Below, piece by piece: positions 34,156 through 44,800 of a stretch of 64,000 nucleotides of DNA. Below the pieces are notes generated by a model, which saw only the letters and a list, made by a program, of their open reading frames with translations, searched no databases and was not told the DNA's origin. Positions within the stretch are counted from its first letter, which is position 1. Each line of letters opens with the position of its first letter. This stretch comes from Rhodotorula mucilaginosa. Its lineage: Eukaryota; Basidiomycota; Microbotryomycetes; Sporidiobolales; Sporidiobolaceae. The DNA lies in NCBI GenBank assembly GCA_034406715.1, contig CP137879.1, positions 434,001 to 498,000 of the forward strand. Reading direction: 5' to 3'. The translations under genes and the position numbers were made by a program.

Positions 34156-35117
34156 TCACGCCAGCCCGTAGATGGCACGCTGACGGTACGAGAAGCGTCC
34201 AAGAAGGGGATGTCCAAACGACTGGGCGGCACTGCCACCACGAGGATGCATCGGAATGTTTCCGAGACCCTCGTCGGCTGGCTCCCTCTTGATGCGCCTG
34301 GATTCCTGCTCGTGCTCCAGAGGGCTCGCCTCCCTCTTGGGCCGCCTTGGATAAGAGCCCGATGACTCTTGATGGTGCGGGTGCCTACGGGTAGATGAGC
34401 CCGGCGATCCATTTCCGGGAGTTTCCTCCCGCTTGATGGGCGTGTGTTCCGATTTGATTTCCGGAGAGTCCTGCTTGATGTAGGGACGGACATCAGGAGG
34501 CGAGAAAGCCCACCCCGGGTCCTGCCGGTCCCATCCAGATCAGCATGACCGATAGGTTGGTCAAGTAAAGTCATAGGAAAGGAACGAGGAAAAGGGGCAA
34601 TGAAAAGGGAAGCAAGACGTACGCCATACTTGCTCCGACCAGGGGACGCGTTGGCCCGCCTAATAGTGGTTCATATCTTCTTATTGATCTCGGAGTCGCC
34701 GTGCTGATCAGAAAGCAGGAATGATCCTCTGTCAGATACACGTGTTGCAGAATCAACACAACTTGAGACACTCACAAGCAGTCAAGCCATTGCGGGTGGA
34801 TCATTGCGGCTGTTCTTGAGCTGTTCGATGAGGTTGTTCAGGTCATCGCAGAGATACAATGACCAGAGAATTGGCCACCGGTGGAACTTCTTGTCCGGCC
34901 AGTGGTGCTGGAGGAGATCACGGGCTTGCTTCTGCCAATCACCATACGCAACAACCAACAAGTTGGATCCAATCAGATCTCCAGGGCGACCGCTTTCGTT
35001 GACGACGTGTTGAACCAGCGTTGCCACCTCGTCGAGACATCTTTGGACCCATTTGCTCTTTGCGTCTTTCCGTATCTCAGCTTCGAGCTCAGGTCCCATC
35101 ACCTTTTTGCGTGGCAT
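34156..35117 (-). pseudogene. Family Y, copy 1 (in-frame stops, long SUMO-site-rich last exon)
   Basis: Unrecognised family. Exons by comparison of the three copies: 35117..34776 (114 codons, MPRKKVMGPELEAEIRK..), 34703..34623 (27 codons) and 34521..34156 (122 codons). Two codons that are sense in copies 2 and 3 are TGA here, one near the end of exon 1 and one in exon 2 in place of a conserved Trp. Either the gene is decaying, or only the 111-residue first product is made. The last exon is fully open: DPGWAFSPPDVRPYIKQ, then a lysine-rich region with four psi-K-x-E/D motifs (IKQD, IKSE, IKRE, IKRE), and the family end GHPLLGRFSYRQRAIYGLA. Exon 1 is basic and helical (VQRCLDEVATLVQHVVNESG, DWQKQARDLLQHHW). 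Function unknown. Confidence 0.6.
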
Positions 35118-35596
35118 CGCAAAAATGGCAGCAACAAGTTAGGTATGAAGACAAAGAGTAGAGAGCCGTCGTCTCGCCGTCTGGATGTCGAGGACCGGCA
35201 TGTCCGCGGAGCCTGAACGCACCCGCGCGCACGCACCGCGCCTGCCTGGCCTCTCGCACTCCTCGGCCATCTCGATGGGCTACGTAGGCAGAACAAGATC
35301 CTCGTTGAGAGTGCTGGCGTCGTCTGACCCGGAGGCACCGTATGACCAGCTGCGAGGCGAACGTGGATCCAATGCTTTTTTCCACGCAAGCGTACTGTGC
35401 TTGGCTCGGGCTTCTTCGGCCGCGGGATCCTCCTCACCAACTACTCCTCACCCAGCTGGGCTCAACAAGCTACACTGCAATGTTTTTAGGGATCAAAATA
35501 CTACACAGCCAAAGCTACAAAGTAAATCAAGCCCGCCTCATATGCACAATGCTGTCCTTACCCTGTCATCACCATCCATGCGCCGAGCTCATCGGG
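35118..35596. other. Spacer between family Y copies 1 and 2
   Basis: Promoter of copy 1 and 3' flank of copy 2. Partly similar to 36426..36915, consistent with unit duplication. No further gene. Confidence 0.6.
35195..35209 (-). promoter_or_regulatory. CGG-N5-CCG element upstream of family Y copy 1
   Basis: CCGGCATGTCCGCGG on the plus strand, about 78 nt upstream of the start codon. The same 15-mer lies 83-86 nt upstream of the other two copies. The spacing and inverted CGG triplets resemble binding sites of fungal Zn2Cys6 transcription factors (inference). Confidence 0.6.
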
Positions 35597-36425
35597 TCAC
35601 GCCAGCCTGTAGATGGCGCGCTGACGGTGCGAGAATTGCCTGAGTAGCGGGTGGCTGAGGCAGCGAGCATCATCTGTACCACCAGGATGCGTAGAAGCGG
35701 TCCCAAGGATAGTGTTGGCCGAGGCTTCGGGTGCCAGCTCCCTGTTGAAGGCCGGAAGAACCTCTCCAGCATTTGCCTGACCCTCATAGCTGTATGCGTG
35801 GACTACAGGAGGGGCGAAAGCCCAGCCGACGTCCTGCACAAGAGATGTGTCAGTGCTCTGTTGAATGGAATACAGAGAGAAAATGTACCTACATCGGTAG
35901 TCATGCCACCATCTGTGCCAGAATTGGCTGCGCTGATGCTGCGCCACAAAGTTCTATTGTCTGCAGACTCTGGGTTCTACTGGGGCAAGCATCATCAGAC
36001 ACTGTGTCAACAAGCGCGTGGTTCTTGTGCCTACTGACCAGGAGGATAGCTAGAGCGGCAGGGTCGTGTTGCTTCTTGGTGAGCTCAGCCCGGAGGCTTT
36101 GCAGCTGGTACTGGACAGCATTGGCTTTCAGTAGACCCCATCGGTGGCGCCGCTTGTTCTGCCGAGCATTTTCCTGGAGATGGTCTTCTGTTTGTTTCCG
36201 CCAGGACTGGTATGCTTCATAAAGGCGGTTTCCTGCCTCACAGCCGCCAGTTGTGTTCACTGCAGTCTGCACAATGGTGCCGATTTGATCAAAAGTCTTT
36301 TGAATCACAGTCTTGCTCTTCACTCTTGACCGTATGTGCTCTTGCTCAGCAACACTCATTTCTGGTTTGAGGGGTTCGGCCAGCCGGCTGTGAGCTTTGT
36401 TCGCGCGTTTCTTTCCGCGGGGCAT
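35597..36425 (-). CDS. Family Y, copy 2 (intact member)
   Basis: Unrecognised family; this is the only copy open in all exons. Exons are 36425..36039 (129 codons), 35976..35893 (28 codons) and 35833..35597 (78 codons plus TGA), all phase 0, with donors GTCAGT and GTAGGT. About 235 residues. The N-terminus MPRGKKRANKAHSRLAEPLK is strongly basic, like a nuclear localisation signal. A helical core follows: QKTFDQIGTIVQTAVNTTGG, LYEAYQSWRKQTEDHLQEN, NKRRHRWGLLKANAVQYQLQ. Exon 2 carries LWRSISAANSGTDGG. Exon 3 begins DVGWAFAPPVVHAYSY and ends LSHPLLRQFSHRQRAIYRLA. No membrane span or catalytic motif is visible. A nuclear or nucleic-acid-linked role is only a guess from composition. Confidence 0.72.
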
Positions 36426-36915
36426 GGTGTAGGTCAGGAGCGGTGTGCCTACGGTCTGCGGAACAGGAGGGAAAGGTCGGGGAGAGCGTTCCGAGCGTAG
36501 TGATGCCCAACCGGCATGTCCGCGGACCCTGACTTGCGACATATCGGTCTCCGCGTGCACGTGTGCACTGCGCCTGCACCGCATCCCGCAGTCTGTCATC
36601 TGGAAGAAGGGAGATCGCCTATTGAGTGTGCTGGCTTATCGTGCCCGTCGGCCGGACTTGCAGGCACCGTTTGAGCAGGTGAGGCGAGCTTGGGTCCACT
36701 GCTGCTTATCGTGCGTCGAGCTTGCCTGGCGCGGGCTTCTTCGGCCGATCGGCCTTTTCCCTCTGTTCCAGGAATAGACTGAACAAGCTTGCTGCAATGT
36801 ACTGCATTGTCCTTCGGTGCCAAAAAAATACAGAGCTCAACACAAAAGCGCAGGCTCGCGATGCGTGCGCGTTTCCGGCCCGACGCTTTGCCGTCCATGC
36901 GCCGAGCTCACACGG
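36426..36915. other. Spacer between family Y copies 2 and 3
   Basis: Promoter of copy 2 and 3' flank of copy 3. The 3' flanks of copies 2 and 3 share a GAGCTCGGCGCATGGA stretch just after the stop. No further gene. Confidence 0.6.
36511..36525 (-). promoter_or_regulatory. CGG-N5-CCG element upstream of family Y copy 2
   Basis: Identical 15-mer CCGGCATGTCCGCGG, about 86 nt upstream of the copy 2 start codon. Confidence 0.6.
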
Positions 36916-37753
36916 TCACGCCAAACCATAGATGGCGCGCTGACGACGGGAGAACCGTCCAAGTAGCGAGTGGCCAATGTGATATTGAGGAGGGGTGGAA
37001 GGAGCCTCTTTTTGTCCCGGCTGTTGCGCATGATTCAGAGCCGGCCCGGCAGACGAACCCACAGAAGCAGGACTTGGGGCTGCGCGACGTACACTGGGTT
37101 GAACCTCAGGAATCTTGAGTGCCCAGCCAACTATCTGTGCGGAAAAATAGCTAGATCAGGATCTAGAGCGACTTGACTGGAAGTAAGAGCGGAAAAAAGG
37201 CCTACACCGTCGCGGCTCCCACCTGCAAGAGCAACGGCACGCGTGATGTCCTCCCACAGTTCAGTGTTGACGGTAGAATCGACGTTCTCACAAGGCAGGG
37301 ATCAGACAGTGTCGGAAGACGGTTGAACGGGTATCGGATCGGTTTCGAGCTGACAACCTGACTCACGAGCAGATCAAGCAAAGTCTTCGTGTCGCCGGCT
37401 TGCTTCGCAAGCAGTTCCCGGAGCGTCTGCAGCTGCGCAAGAACTTTGGTACCCAACACCTGACTCCATCGAAGAAGCCTTTTGTTTTCTGGATAATTCT
37501 GCAAGAGACCAAGCGCTTACTCACGCCACCGTCGATACGCCGCACAAAGATCATTCACGTCTCGGCGGCGACCGTCTTTGCCAGCTGTAGTCACTGAGTT
37601 TTGAATGATTGTGGCAATGTGGTGGAGCTCATCTTGGACTGGCGTTCTGCTCATCTCGTCGCGTATTTTTGCCTCCTTTGCTTGGCGTTTCCTGTTCTTC
37701 TTTAACGGTGTTGGCCGCCGAGCAGGGTCGCGCGTTTCTCTTCTCTTCGGCAC
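36916..37753 (-). pseudogene. Family Y, copy 3 (one in-frame stop)
   Basis: Exons by family comparison: 37753..37367 (129 codons, the same length as copy 2), 37286..37206 (27 codons) and 37134..36916 (72 codons plus stop). Start MPKRRETRDPARRPTPLKKN, very basic. The helical core is HHIATIIQNSVTTAGKDG, LCAAYRRWRE, then TAA where copy 2 has Gln, then an unbroken LLQNYPENKRLLRWSQVLG..LDLL in the same frame. A 26-nt intron spanning the stop is conceivable but too short and would shift the frame, so a nonsense change or very short product is likelier. Exon 2 has VNTELWEDITRAVALAGGS. Exon 3 has IVGWALKIPEVQPSV.. and the family end GHSLLGRFSRRQRAIYGLA. Function unknown. Confidence 0.65.
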
Positions 37754-38196
37754 GGCAAATATCGGAGCAATGCGACTCGGGTATGCGAATCAAGAGCAAG
37801 AAGGGCGGATTTGGACCGGTCACTGTTCCTTTGTGCCGGCATGTCCGCGGGGCATCACGCACGCGCCGCCTAGCTGCGCGCCCGCCCCCACGAATGTCGA
37901 TATCGATATCGATCGTGCCCTTGCGCGACTGGGCTCGACTCGTCCGTAAGTCGGAGCGTGCGTAGAGAAGCTGAGGAGGAAACATGCAATACTGACGTGA
38001 CGGTAAATACCCTACGAGAACTTGGACATGAGCGAGATGATTAAGTGAACATGCGTGTCGATGATGCGGAAGGAGCAGGAGTGGCGCGGGAAGGAGGCAC
38101 CGGAGGGTCGGCGAAAGGAAGGAAAAACAGGGCGGGTCAAGGCTTCGGTGAAGGGTCTGCAGCGTCGGCAGCGTCAGTCGCAACCTCGCATCCCCG
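37754..38196. other. Intergenic between family Y copy 3 and CAS1
   Basis: Promoter of family Y copy 3, including the CGG-N5-CCG element, and the CAS1 3' flank. A short GATATCGATATCGAT run lies near 37898..37912. No gene. Confidence 0.5.
37836..37850 (-). promoter_or_regulatory. CGG-N5-CCG element upstream of family Y copy 3
   Basis: Identical 15-mer CCGGCATGTCCGCGG, about 83 nt upstream of the copy 3 start codon. Confidence 0.6.
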
Positions 38197-41100
38197 TCAG
38201 CAGCAGAAACACGCCACGCAGTACGCACATAGGAGGTTCAGCGCCCACAATCCCGCAAAAATGGCCGCGAACCGGATCCGCAGATCGGTGGCGAGGAACC
38301 GTCCGACCTTGACCGCCCAGCCGTCTCCTCGCGAACGCGCAAGCCCGTCCGCGAGCGAATCAGGGTCCTTCTCGCCGTCCGCCACCGCCGAGAGAGCAAC
38401 GTACTCGCCCGAAGCGGGGTGGGCACTCGCGGCCGAGGCGGATGCCGGATCCGCCGGGATCGCCTCGCGCGCAGCGGTCGGCAGTCGTGCAGAGCCCGGA
38501 GTCGGCTTTGGCACGTAGCAGATCATGGCCGTCAGAATGCCGGTGGCGATGGCGACCTGGTTCGAGATATAAACAAACTGTGGGGAGGAACCGCGAGTTT
38601 TAGCAGACAAGCATTTGGGAATGGCCGGGGCTCGAGAACGCACGACGATAGAAGTTACGATAAAGTTGAGTGGTCGCAGCAGCGGTCCGCCGGGGATCAT
38701 CATGATGATTCCACGTGTGCTGTAGGCGCCGGCCGCATGCGAATCAGCGCGAGCCAGAGGAGAGTGTTTCCAGCGAGAGAGAGAGAGAACGCGAGAGACT
38801 CACTCGCCCGCGATGAACAAGTGGAACTGAATGATGAAGGTCTCGAGCGAGCATTGGCCAAAGAAGATGAAGAATTTGGAGCTCGTCGAGCGGAGGAACG
38901 GCGTCGCGTTGCGCAAGACGCACCACGCGAGGACGGGCACCATCGAGACGTAAGGGTGGTACCGGTTGTAGACAAACTTGCTCTCGCGCGTGAGCTCAAA
39001 GATAAAGTAGGCCGCCATGGCGACGGCCGAGCCGATGATGGTCCACCGTTGCCACTGCGGCCAGCGCAGGTCGTCCGTGATCCGGTACTCTTTGATCTTG
39101 ATGAAGGCGTACGCGGTCAGCATGCCGACCCAGACGATCCACATGTCGAGCGTCTGCCGGAACCGCCACTCGGTCGCGTTCCAGTTGGTGCCAAAGACCG
39201 AGTTGATAAAGTCGAACGTCGCTTCGAGCGGGCCGGTCATCTCAAAGTAGACGGCGGTGAGACCGGCGGCGGCGACGAGCTTGAAGAGGAGGAATGCCGG
39301 CTTGTCGTTGTACTTGTGCCCGATCCAGAGCGTCACCCAGATGATGCCGAACCCTGCAAGGACGGAGACTATCGTTTGTCAGCCGCAGACAAGGAGCGCT
39401 TGTCCAAGAAGAAACCGCCACGCACAGATGGTGACGAGGGGCGAAAAGTAGTACGACAAGTAGTCGGTATCCATCAAGTACGCCAGCACGACCGTCAAGA
39501 GGTTGAGGCGGACGAGGATGTTGGCGACGCGAGCGAACCCAAAGTCGGCCTTCTTGAGGAAGAAGCTCAAGTGACCGTAGCCGCTCATAAAGAGGTACGC
39601 CGCGACGAGGACGCGGATCGGGTTGTAGATGCCGCTGATCTTGCTCGCGCCGAGGTAGTGGTAGATGAGGATCGCGATCTGCATCCAACCCTTCCATTCG
39701 TCCGTCTGGTCGCGGTTTAAAAAGCCGAGGTCCTTCTCGGGCGGTTTCATGGTCACGACGCCGGCGACGAGCGTAATCAGGCAGAGGACGCCAAAGGTGA
39801 TCGCGTCGTACTGCTTGTTTTCTTTCAGGAAGAGGTTGGTCCGGTCGGCGACGAAGAGCAGGCTAGTCGAGAAGCCAAAGACGGCGAGCGGGACCAGGTA
39901 CTTCTGATCCGGGAAGAAGCGGAACACGTTCGGGTTGACGTTGGCTGTGTGAGGAAGGACGGGGCGGGTTAATACGGGTAGCCGAGCGAGCGGCGGAATC
40001 TGGGCAGAGAAGCACACTCACCTCGCGAGTAGAGGTAGAGGCCGAGGGGCGCGAACCCGATCAGGAACACGAGGAGGGCGATCTGGACCCAGTTCGGCGC
40101 CGGGTACTGGAAGCAGCACGTCTTGTCGTAGGGGAAATGTTTCGGCAAGACGTCGTTGCACCTCAGGTTGAGCAAGATGCTCGCCTGGACTTTGCTGACC
40201 GTGTCGGAAAAGTGCAGGCCGTCGACCGTCTCTTCGTCGAGGCCGTCGATGACCTTGTTGAACGACCGCGGGACGGCCAATCCGCCCGTGCTCGTACCGG
40301 GCTCGAACCGCGCCTCGTCGAGCTTCTCGTCGAGTCGCTCGTTCATCTTGTTGATGTCCTCGAGCTTGATGGTCGCTGCCCGTTCTGGCGATAAGCGAGA
40401 CTCGATCGCGTCCACGACGGGGAGGAGGATCAATTCGTCGGCGATCGAGTCGCGGCTCGGGTGCGATGCGGCAAAGAGGTCGTCCATGCGGTTACTCCAC
40501 GCGTCGATCCCGCCCGAGCTCTTGTGCCGCAGGTACCAGATTCCGCTTCCCAGGACGGCGAGGGTCGGCTTGCCCTGCTCAATCGAAGCGCCGAGTGTGC
40601 CGGCAAGGAGCTGGTCCGAGTAAGTTCCGTTCAGGAATGGGTCCCAGTAGAAGGCAAAGTTGATGCCTCCCGCGGTCAGGACCCGGTCCGCATGCTTCTC
40701 AGCTTTCGTATCGACATTCTTGTCGACGTGCTTGACAGTCGCGTCTGTCAAGATCCGGGGTCCCCGTCAGCTCTAGACAGAGAGGGAAGGAATCGGAAAC
40801 GGCCAACTCACAAAACACCTGTCGCACGGTCGAGTCTCCGATAAAGACGACGCTCCGCCCTTCGAGGCATGTCCCGACCTCCTTGGGCTTGTACGGGTGC
40901 AGCATGCAGCCGTCGGGTTGCCAGCTCGTGTGCTTGCTGTCGAGCCATCGTCCTTCGTTCAAGAGCGCCTTGCAGTGATGTCGGTCGTCGGCGTCTGCAT
41001 CGCGGAATAGGTTCGCGAGTCAGTACATGCAGACATGGTCCTTGCGTTGTAGTCCTCTTTGCCCCTGTGTTCGCCCTCGCTTTCCTCGCCTCGACGCGTG

Positions 41101-41349
41101 CAGGACCCCACATGTCGCCCGTTTCGCCCCTCGGTTTGCGCACGTGCGCCAGCGCAGCCGCCGCCTCTAAAGCAGCTCGAGAAAGCAGCAAGACATGGCC
41201 TCACCCTGGATAAAGAAGCGGAACACGGCGAGCGAGAGAACGAGCGCGATCACGGCGCCGTGGAAAGAGCGAGTCGGGAACTGCAACCGCTTCGACGACG
41301 CGTTGCCGTCTTCGCCCTTGGCTGTGGACGCGTCAGTCGCGGCAGCCAT
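38197..41349 (-). CDS. CAS1: Cas1p-type polysaccharide O-acetyltransferase (SGNH + multi-pass acyltransferase)
   Basis: Golgi enzyme family known from Cryptococcus Cas1p (capsule glucuronoxylomannan O-acetylation) and animal CASD1. Exon 1 [15 protein letters not shown].. has the signal anchor [17 protein letters not shown]. The luminal SGNH part follows: [36 protein letters not shown] (nucleophile Ser), [10 protein letters not shown].., [11 protein letters not shown] and [10 protein letters not shown] with the Asp/His pair. After about residue 350 come many membrane helices ([92 protein letters not shown]). The last exon continues [18 protein letters not shown] and ends with a helix and CVACFCC, TGA at 38197..38199. 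About 900 residues, the family norm. The PC-esterase-like gene at 24155..26659 may be functionally related. Confidence 0.95.
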
Positions 41350-41841
41350 GCCGTACCGCCGACGAGCAAGAGCCAGCGTTCGCCTTGTGGGACGGTGAGC
41401 GGAGAAGCGGGCCGGGATGCGAGTTTAAGCGCGTCTCGACCTGTTCCATCTCGGGAAAGTACACAGAGAAGACCAATTTGGGTAGATTTTACATCGAGCG
41501 TGTGCAAGGGGAAACGACGAGGGTCAAACTAAGAAAACTACAAAAGAAAATGATTGATGGGAAGATAAAGCGCGAGAAGAGGTAATTTGGAAGAGTGACG
41601 GCTGCTGTATAGAGGGTTGCGAAGCGGGCACCACGGTACCGCAAAATAGTCCTGCACATAGTTGGTGGGGTCATTTGAAAGAGAGAGAGAAGGGAGTGGT
41701 GGTGGTGGTGGCAATGCAAAAAGAGCGGGGAGGACGATGCTTTGGGTGGGTATATAAGCGCGCGAAGAAAAGAGTGAGACGGCCCTCCTCTCTCGCTCGC
41801 GAGACAAAGAAAGTGTCCTTTCCGGATCGTCGGGAGATCGT
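41350..41841. other. Intergenic between CAS1 start and NOT1 stop
   Basis: CAS1 promoter and NOT1 3' flank. Contains a GGTGGTGGTGGTGG stretch and a TATATAAG motif near 41751; its use as a TATA box is untested. No gene. Confidence 0.5.
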
Positions 41842-44800
41842 CTAGGCGTTGAGGGCAGGCGGCGGAGGAGCGTTCGCAGCACCGGCGTTGTTGGCGGCGG
41901 CAGGCGTCGCCGACGCGCGAGCGGCGAGGTCGCCAATCACGGCCGTAAACTCGGCAGATCCGCGCTCGTCCGGCAACTTGGCGAGGATCGCGGCGATCGC
42001 GGCTTGCTGAGTCTGCAAGAGCGCACCAAACGTCGCGAGGAGACCCCACGGAGTCGGGCGACTCGCGATCGTGCGCTCGAGGACGACGCGAAGCTGCAAA
42101 AGGGTCATCACAATCTCCAAGTCAGCAGCTGTTTTTCTCCTCTCCACCTTGAACGAAGAAACGGCGGGGCCGACTCACGATCCCCTCTTGACATTCCTCG
42201 TTGGCTCCCGCGAACAGGGCCAACAGAGCGCGGTGACTCCAAGTCGTATGCGCGCTCGGGAAGCGCAAGTGGTTGACGAGCGCGACGACCAAGTAGTACC
42301 GCAACTCGGGTCCCGCTTCGTACACGAGCTGGCGCAACAACTTGAACGGACTCGACTCGGCGTCGAACCCGACCTGTCCTTTTTGCGCCTTGTGCTGGTT
42401 CAGCGCGACGCTCGCGAGGTGCAACACCAGAGAGTTGATCAACGGGACATTGACCGTCGGCGCGCCCTTGACGTCCGAAGTCGAGCCCGAACGCTCGAGG
42501 CGCGAGAGGAGGTGCGACGGGACCTGCGCCGGCTCGCCGGCCGCGAGGTACTGGTCGAGGATGGGCTTCATGCCCGCAGCCGAGAGTGCCGCGGTGTAGT
42601 CGACCAGGATCTGCGGAACGCGCTGCGACTCGGGCAACGACTCGAGCGAGAGGCCGGGCGCGAGCGGGTCGGGGAGGTGCGACTGCTCGACGGGGAAGCT
42701 CTGCGGGCGGGCGGGCGGGCGGGCGAGAACAACGTTAGTACGTAGACATTCGCGGAGAGGAGAGACGGGAGCTCCTCGACTCACGCTCGTGACGATGTTG
42801 ATCATCTGCACGCAGTTGCTCGGGATGGCATCGAGCAAGGCGTACGCAGCCCGGCTGAGGTAGCTCGGGTAGTCGTGCAAGAGGACGAGCAACAGGCGCT
42901 GAGTACCGAGGTAGAGCGCGCGGGCACCGTCGCGGAGACGACCCTGGCGGAGGGACGGCGCGAGGAAGCGCAAGTTGCTCGTGAGCAGTCGCGTGAACGC
43001 GACTTCGCCCTCGCGCGACTCGCCGTTCAGGAGCTTGGGCATCAAGCGAGGGTGCGACGTCAAGGCCAGGAAGGAGTACGAGAACCCGGGGAAGAGCGAC
43101 GGGCTGAGGGTCGTCAACGAGTGGCTGCAGGAAACGGTCACCAAGGTCAGTTGCAAGCGGACAATGACAGCGGAAGCAGGAGGGCGCAGAAGACGTACCT
43201 GAGCGCGACGAGGATCGGCTGGTAAGCCTGGCCGAGGTGACTCTCGACCGTCGCGAGATTGCTGAGCAGGCTCGAGAAGAAGCGGAAGCCCGGCTTGGCC
43301 TGGAAGTGAATCCCGAGCGTCTCGTGCGAGTCGGCGATGACCAGAACGACGATGCTGAGCGTCTTGGTGAGGTAGACGACCTTGGCCTTGTCGTTGTTGA
43401 CGCCAGTCGGGTCGGCGTGGTACTTGATCATGAACGTGATCAGGCGCGCAAACGCGTCGATGGGCTGGAAGATTCCCGTCGCGGGAGTACCGCCGGCGGC
43501 CTTGTTCTTGATGTACGAGTCGATGCTGACCTCGGCGCAAACGCGGAAGAACAGCGACGAGATCTCCTCGCCCTTGAGGATGCCCTGCTTCTGAAGCTGA
43601 ACGACAAACTCGACGAACGACTTCTCGACGTTGAACGACTGCTGGTAGAGGCGCACCCACTCGCCGAAGCAAGCAGTGAGCTGCTCGCGCACGGCCGGCT
43701 CTTCGGCCGACGGGAGCTTGTCGCCGGCTGAGAGGTCGCGGACGCTCGCCGTGCTGGCCTTCTGGATGTCCTGCAAGAGCGAGCGCGCCGCGTCGGTCGC
43801 CTTCCCTTCACGGACAGCCTGGTTGAGCGCCTCGAACGAGTTGGCGAACTGCTCGCGCGTCGCGACAGGCGGAACCTCGGCGAGGCAGGCCGCCAAGAGA
43901 CCGGCGACGAAATCGACGACCGAGGGGCGGAAGTCGCGCACGACCGACTTGGCGAGCTGGAGATCGAGCTCGGCAACGTTGATAAAGCGGGACTGCAGGA
44001 GCGCAACCGTGACGGGGACGTTGAACTTGCGCTCGTCCTCGGCGTAGACGAGCCACATCGTCACCTCCTTAGCGACCTTGGCCGAGATGGCGCAGAGACG
44101 GTCGAGGAGGAAGACGTAGGTGTCGCGCGCCAAGGTGGTCTCGCTGCGGTAGAGCAGCTGGACGACCTTTTGCGAGCAGGCGAGGGCCGTCTCGTCGATC
44201 GCGAGCGAACTGGCGGCGACGAGCGGGATCTGCTGCAGCAGGCGGCGAAGTTCGCTGTCCTGAGCGACGCCGGTGAGGTTCGAGGCGGGGGCCTCGGCGG
44301 CGAGCGCCTTGTCGAGCTCGGCGATGAGGCTCGCGAACTTCTCCATGACTTGCGGGCCCGACAGGAGGACGGTGTCTGCGGCGATGGCGGCGGCGGCGGC
44401 GATCTGCGGGGCCGTGACGGCGGGGGCGAGGGCGGGCGAGTCCGCGTACATAGCGCCGTTGCGACCGTCGACCGCAGGCGGGAGCGTGGCGCGGAGACGC
44501 GCAAAGTCTTCGTACACCTGCAGCTGGGGCGGGGAGAGGCCGCCGAGCTTGAGACGAAGAGGGTCGGGAAGCATGCCCGAGTAGTGAGACGCGGCCATCG
44601 CCGCCGTGTCCCAGAACGCCTCGCGCGAGCGCTCGCGGTGGCTGCGGCGGGAGAGATAAGCGGGAGCGAGACCTTCATCGACCTCGAGGATCGCCTTGTC
44701 CATCGCGACCTTTTCGACGACGCTGCAAGCGAGGTCAAGGTTCTCGGCGACGACGACGAGAACAGCCTGCTCGGGCAAGTTTTCGTCCGTGAATCCGTTC

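Larger units (their letters stand above)
34156..37850 (-). repeat. Tandem array of three family Y units (about 1.3 kb period)
   Basis: Start codons at 35117, 36425 and 37753 (spacing 1308 and 1328 nt) and stops at 34156, 35597 and 36916. The units share gene, promoter element and parts of the intergenic DNA; for example GGGCTTCTTCGGCCG occurs near 35408 and 36733. All copies are in the same direction. Confidence 0.85.

Noticed and set aside
37480-37510. A 26-nt intron removing the stop in family Y copy 3
   Set aside because: Too short for a spliceosomal intron here (shortest suspected 45 nt), and its removal shifts the frame out of the conserved downstream sequence.
34156-37850. Family Y array as a transposon or virus-like element
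   Set aside because: No polymerase, integrase, transposase or capsid-like motif, no terminal repeats, and introns conserved among copies.
38419-39720. 433-codon plus-strand open frame opposite CAS1
   Set aside because: Charged antisense shadow of membrane-helix codons. The minus strand matches Cas1p.
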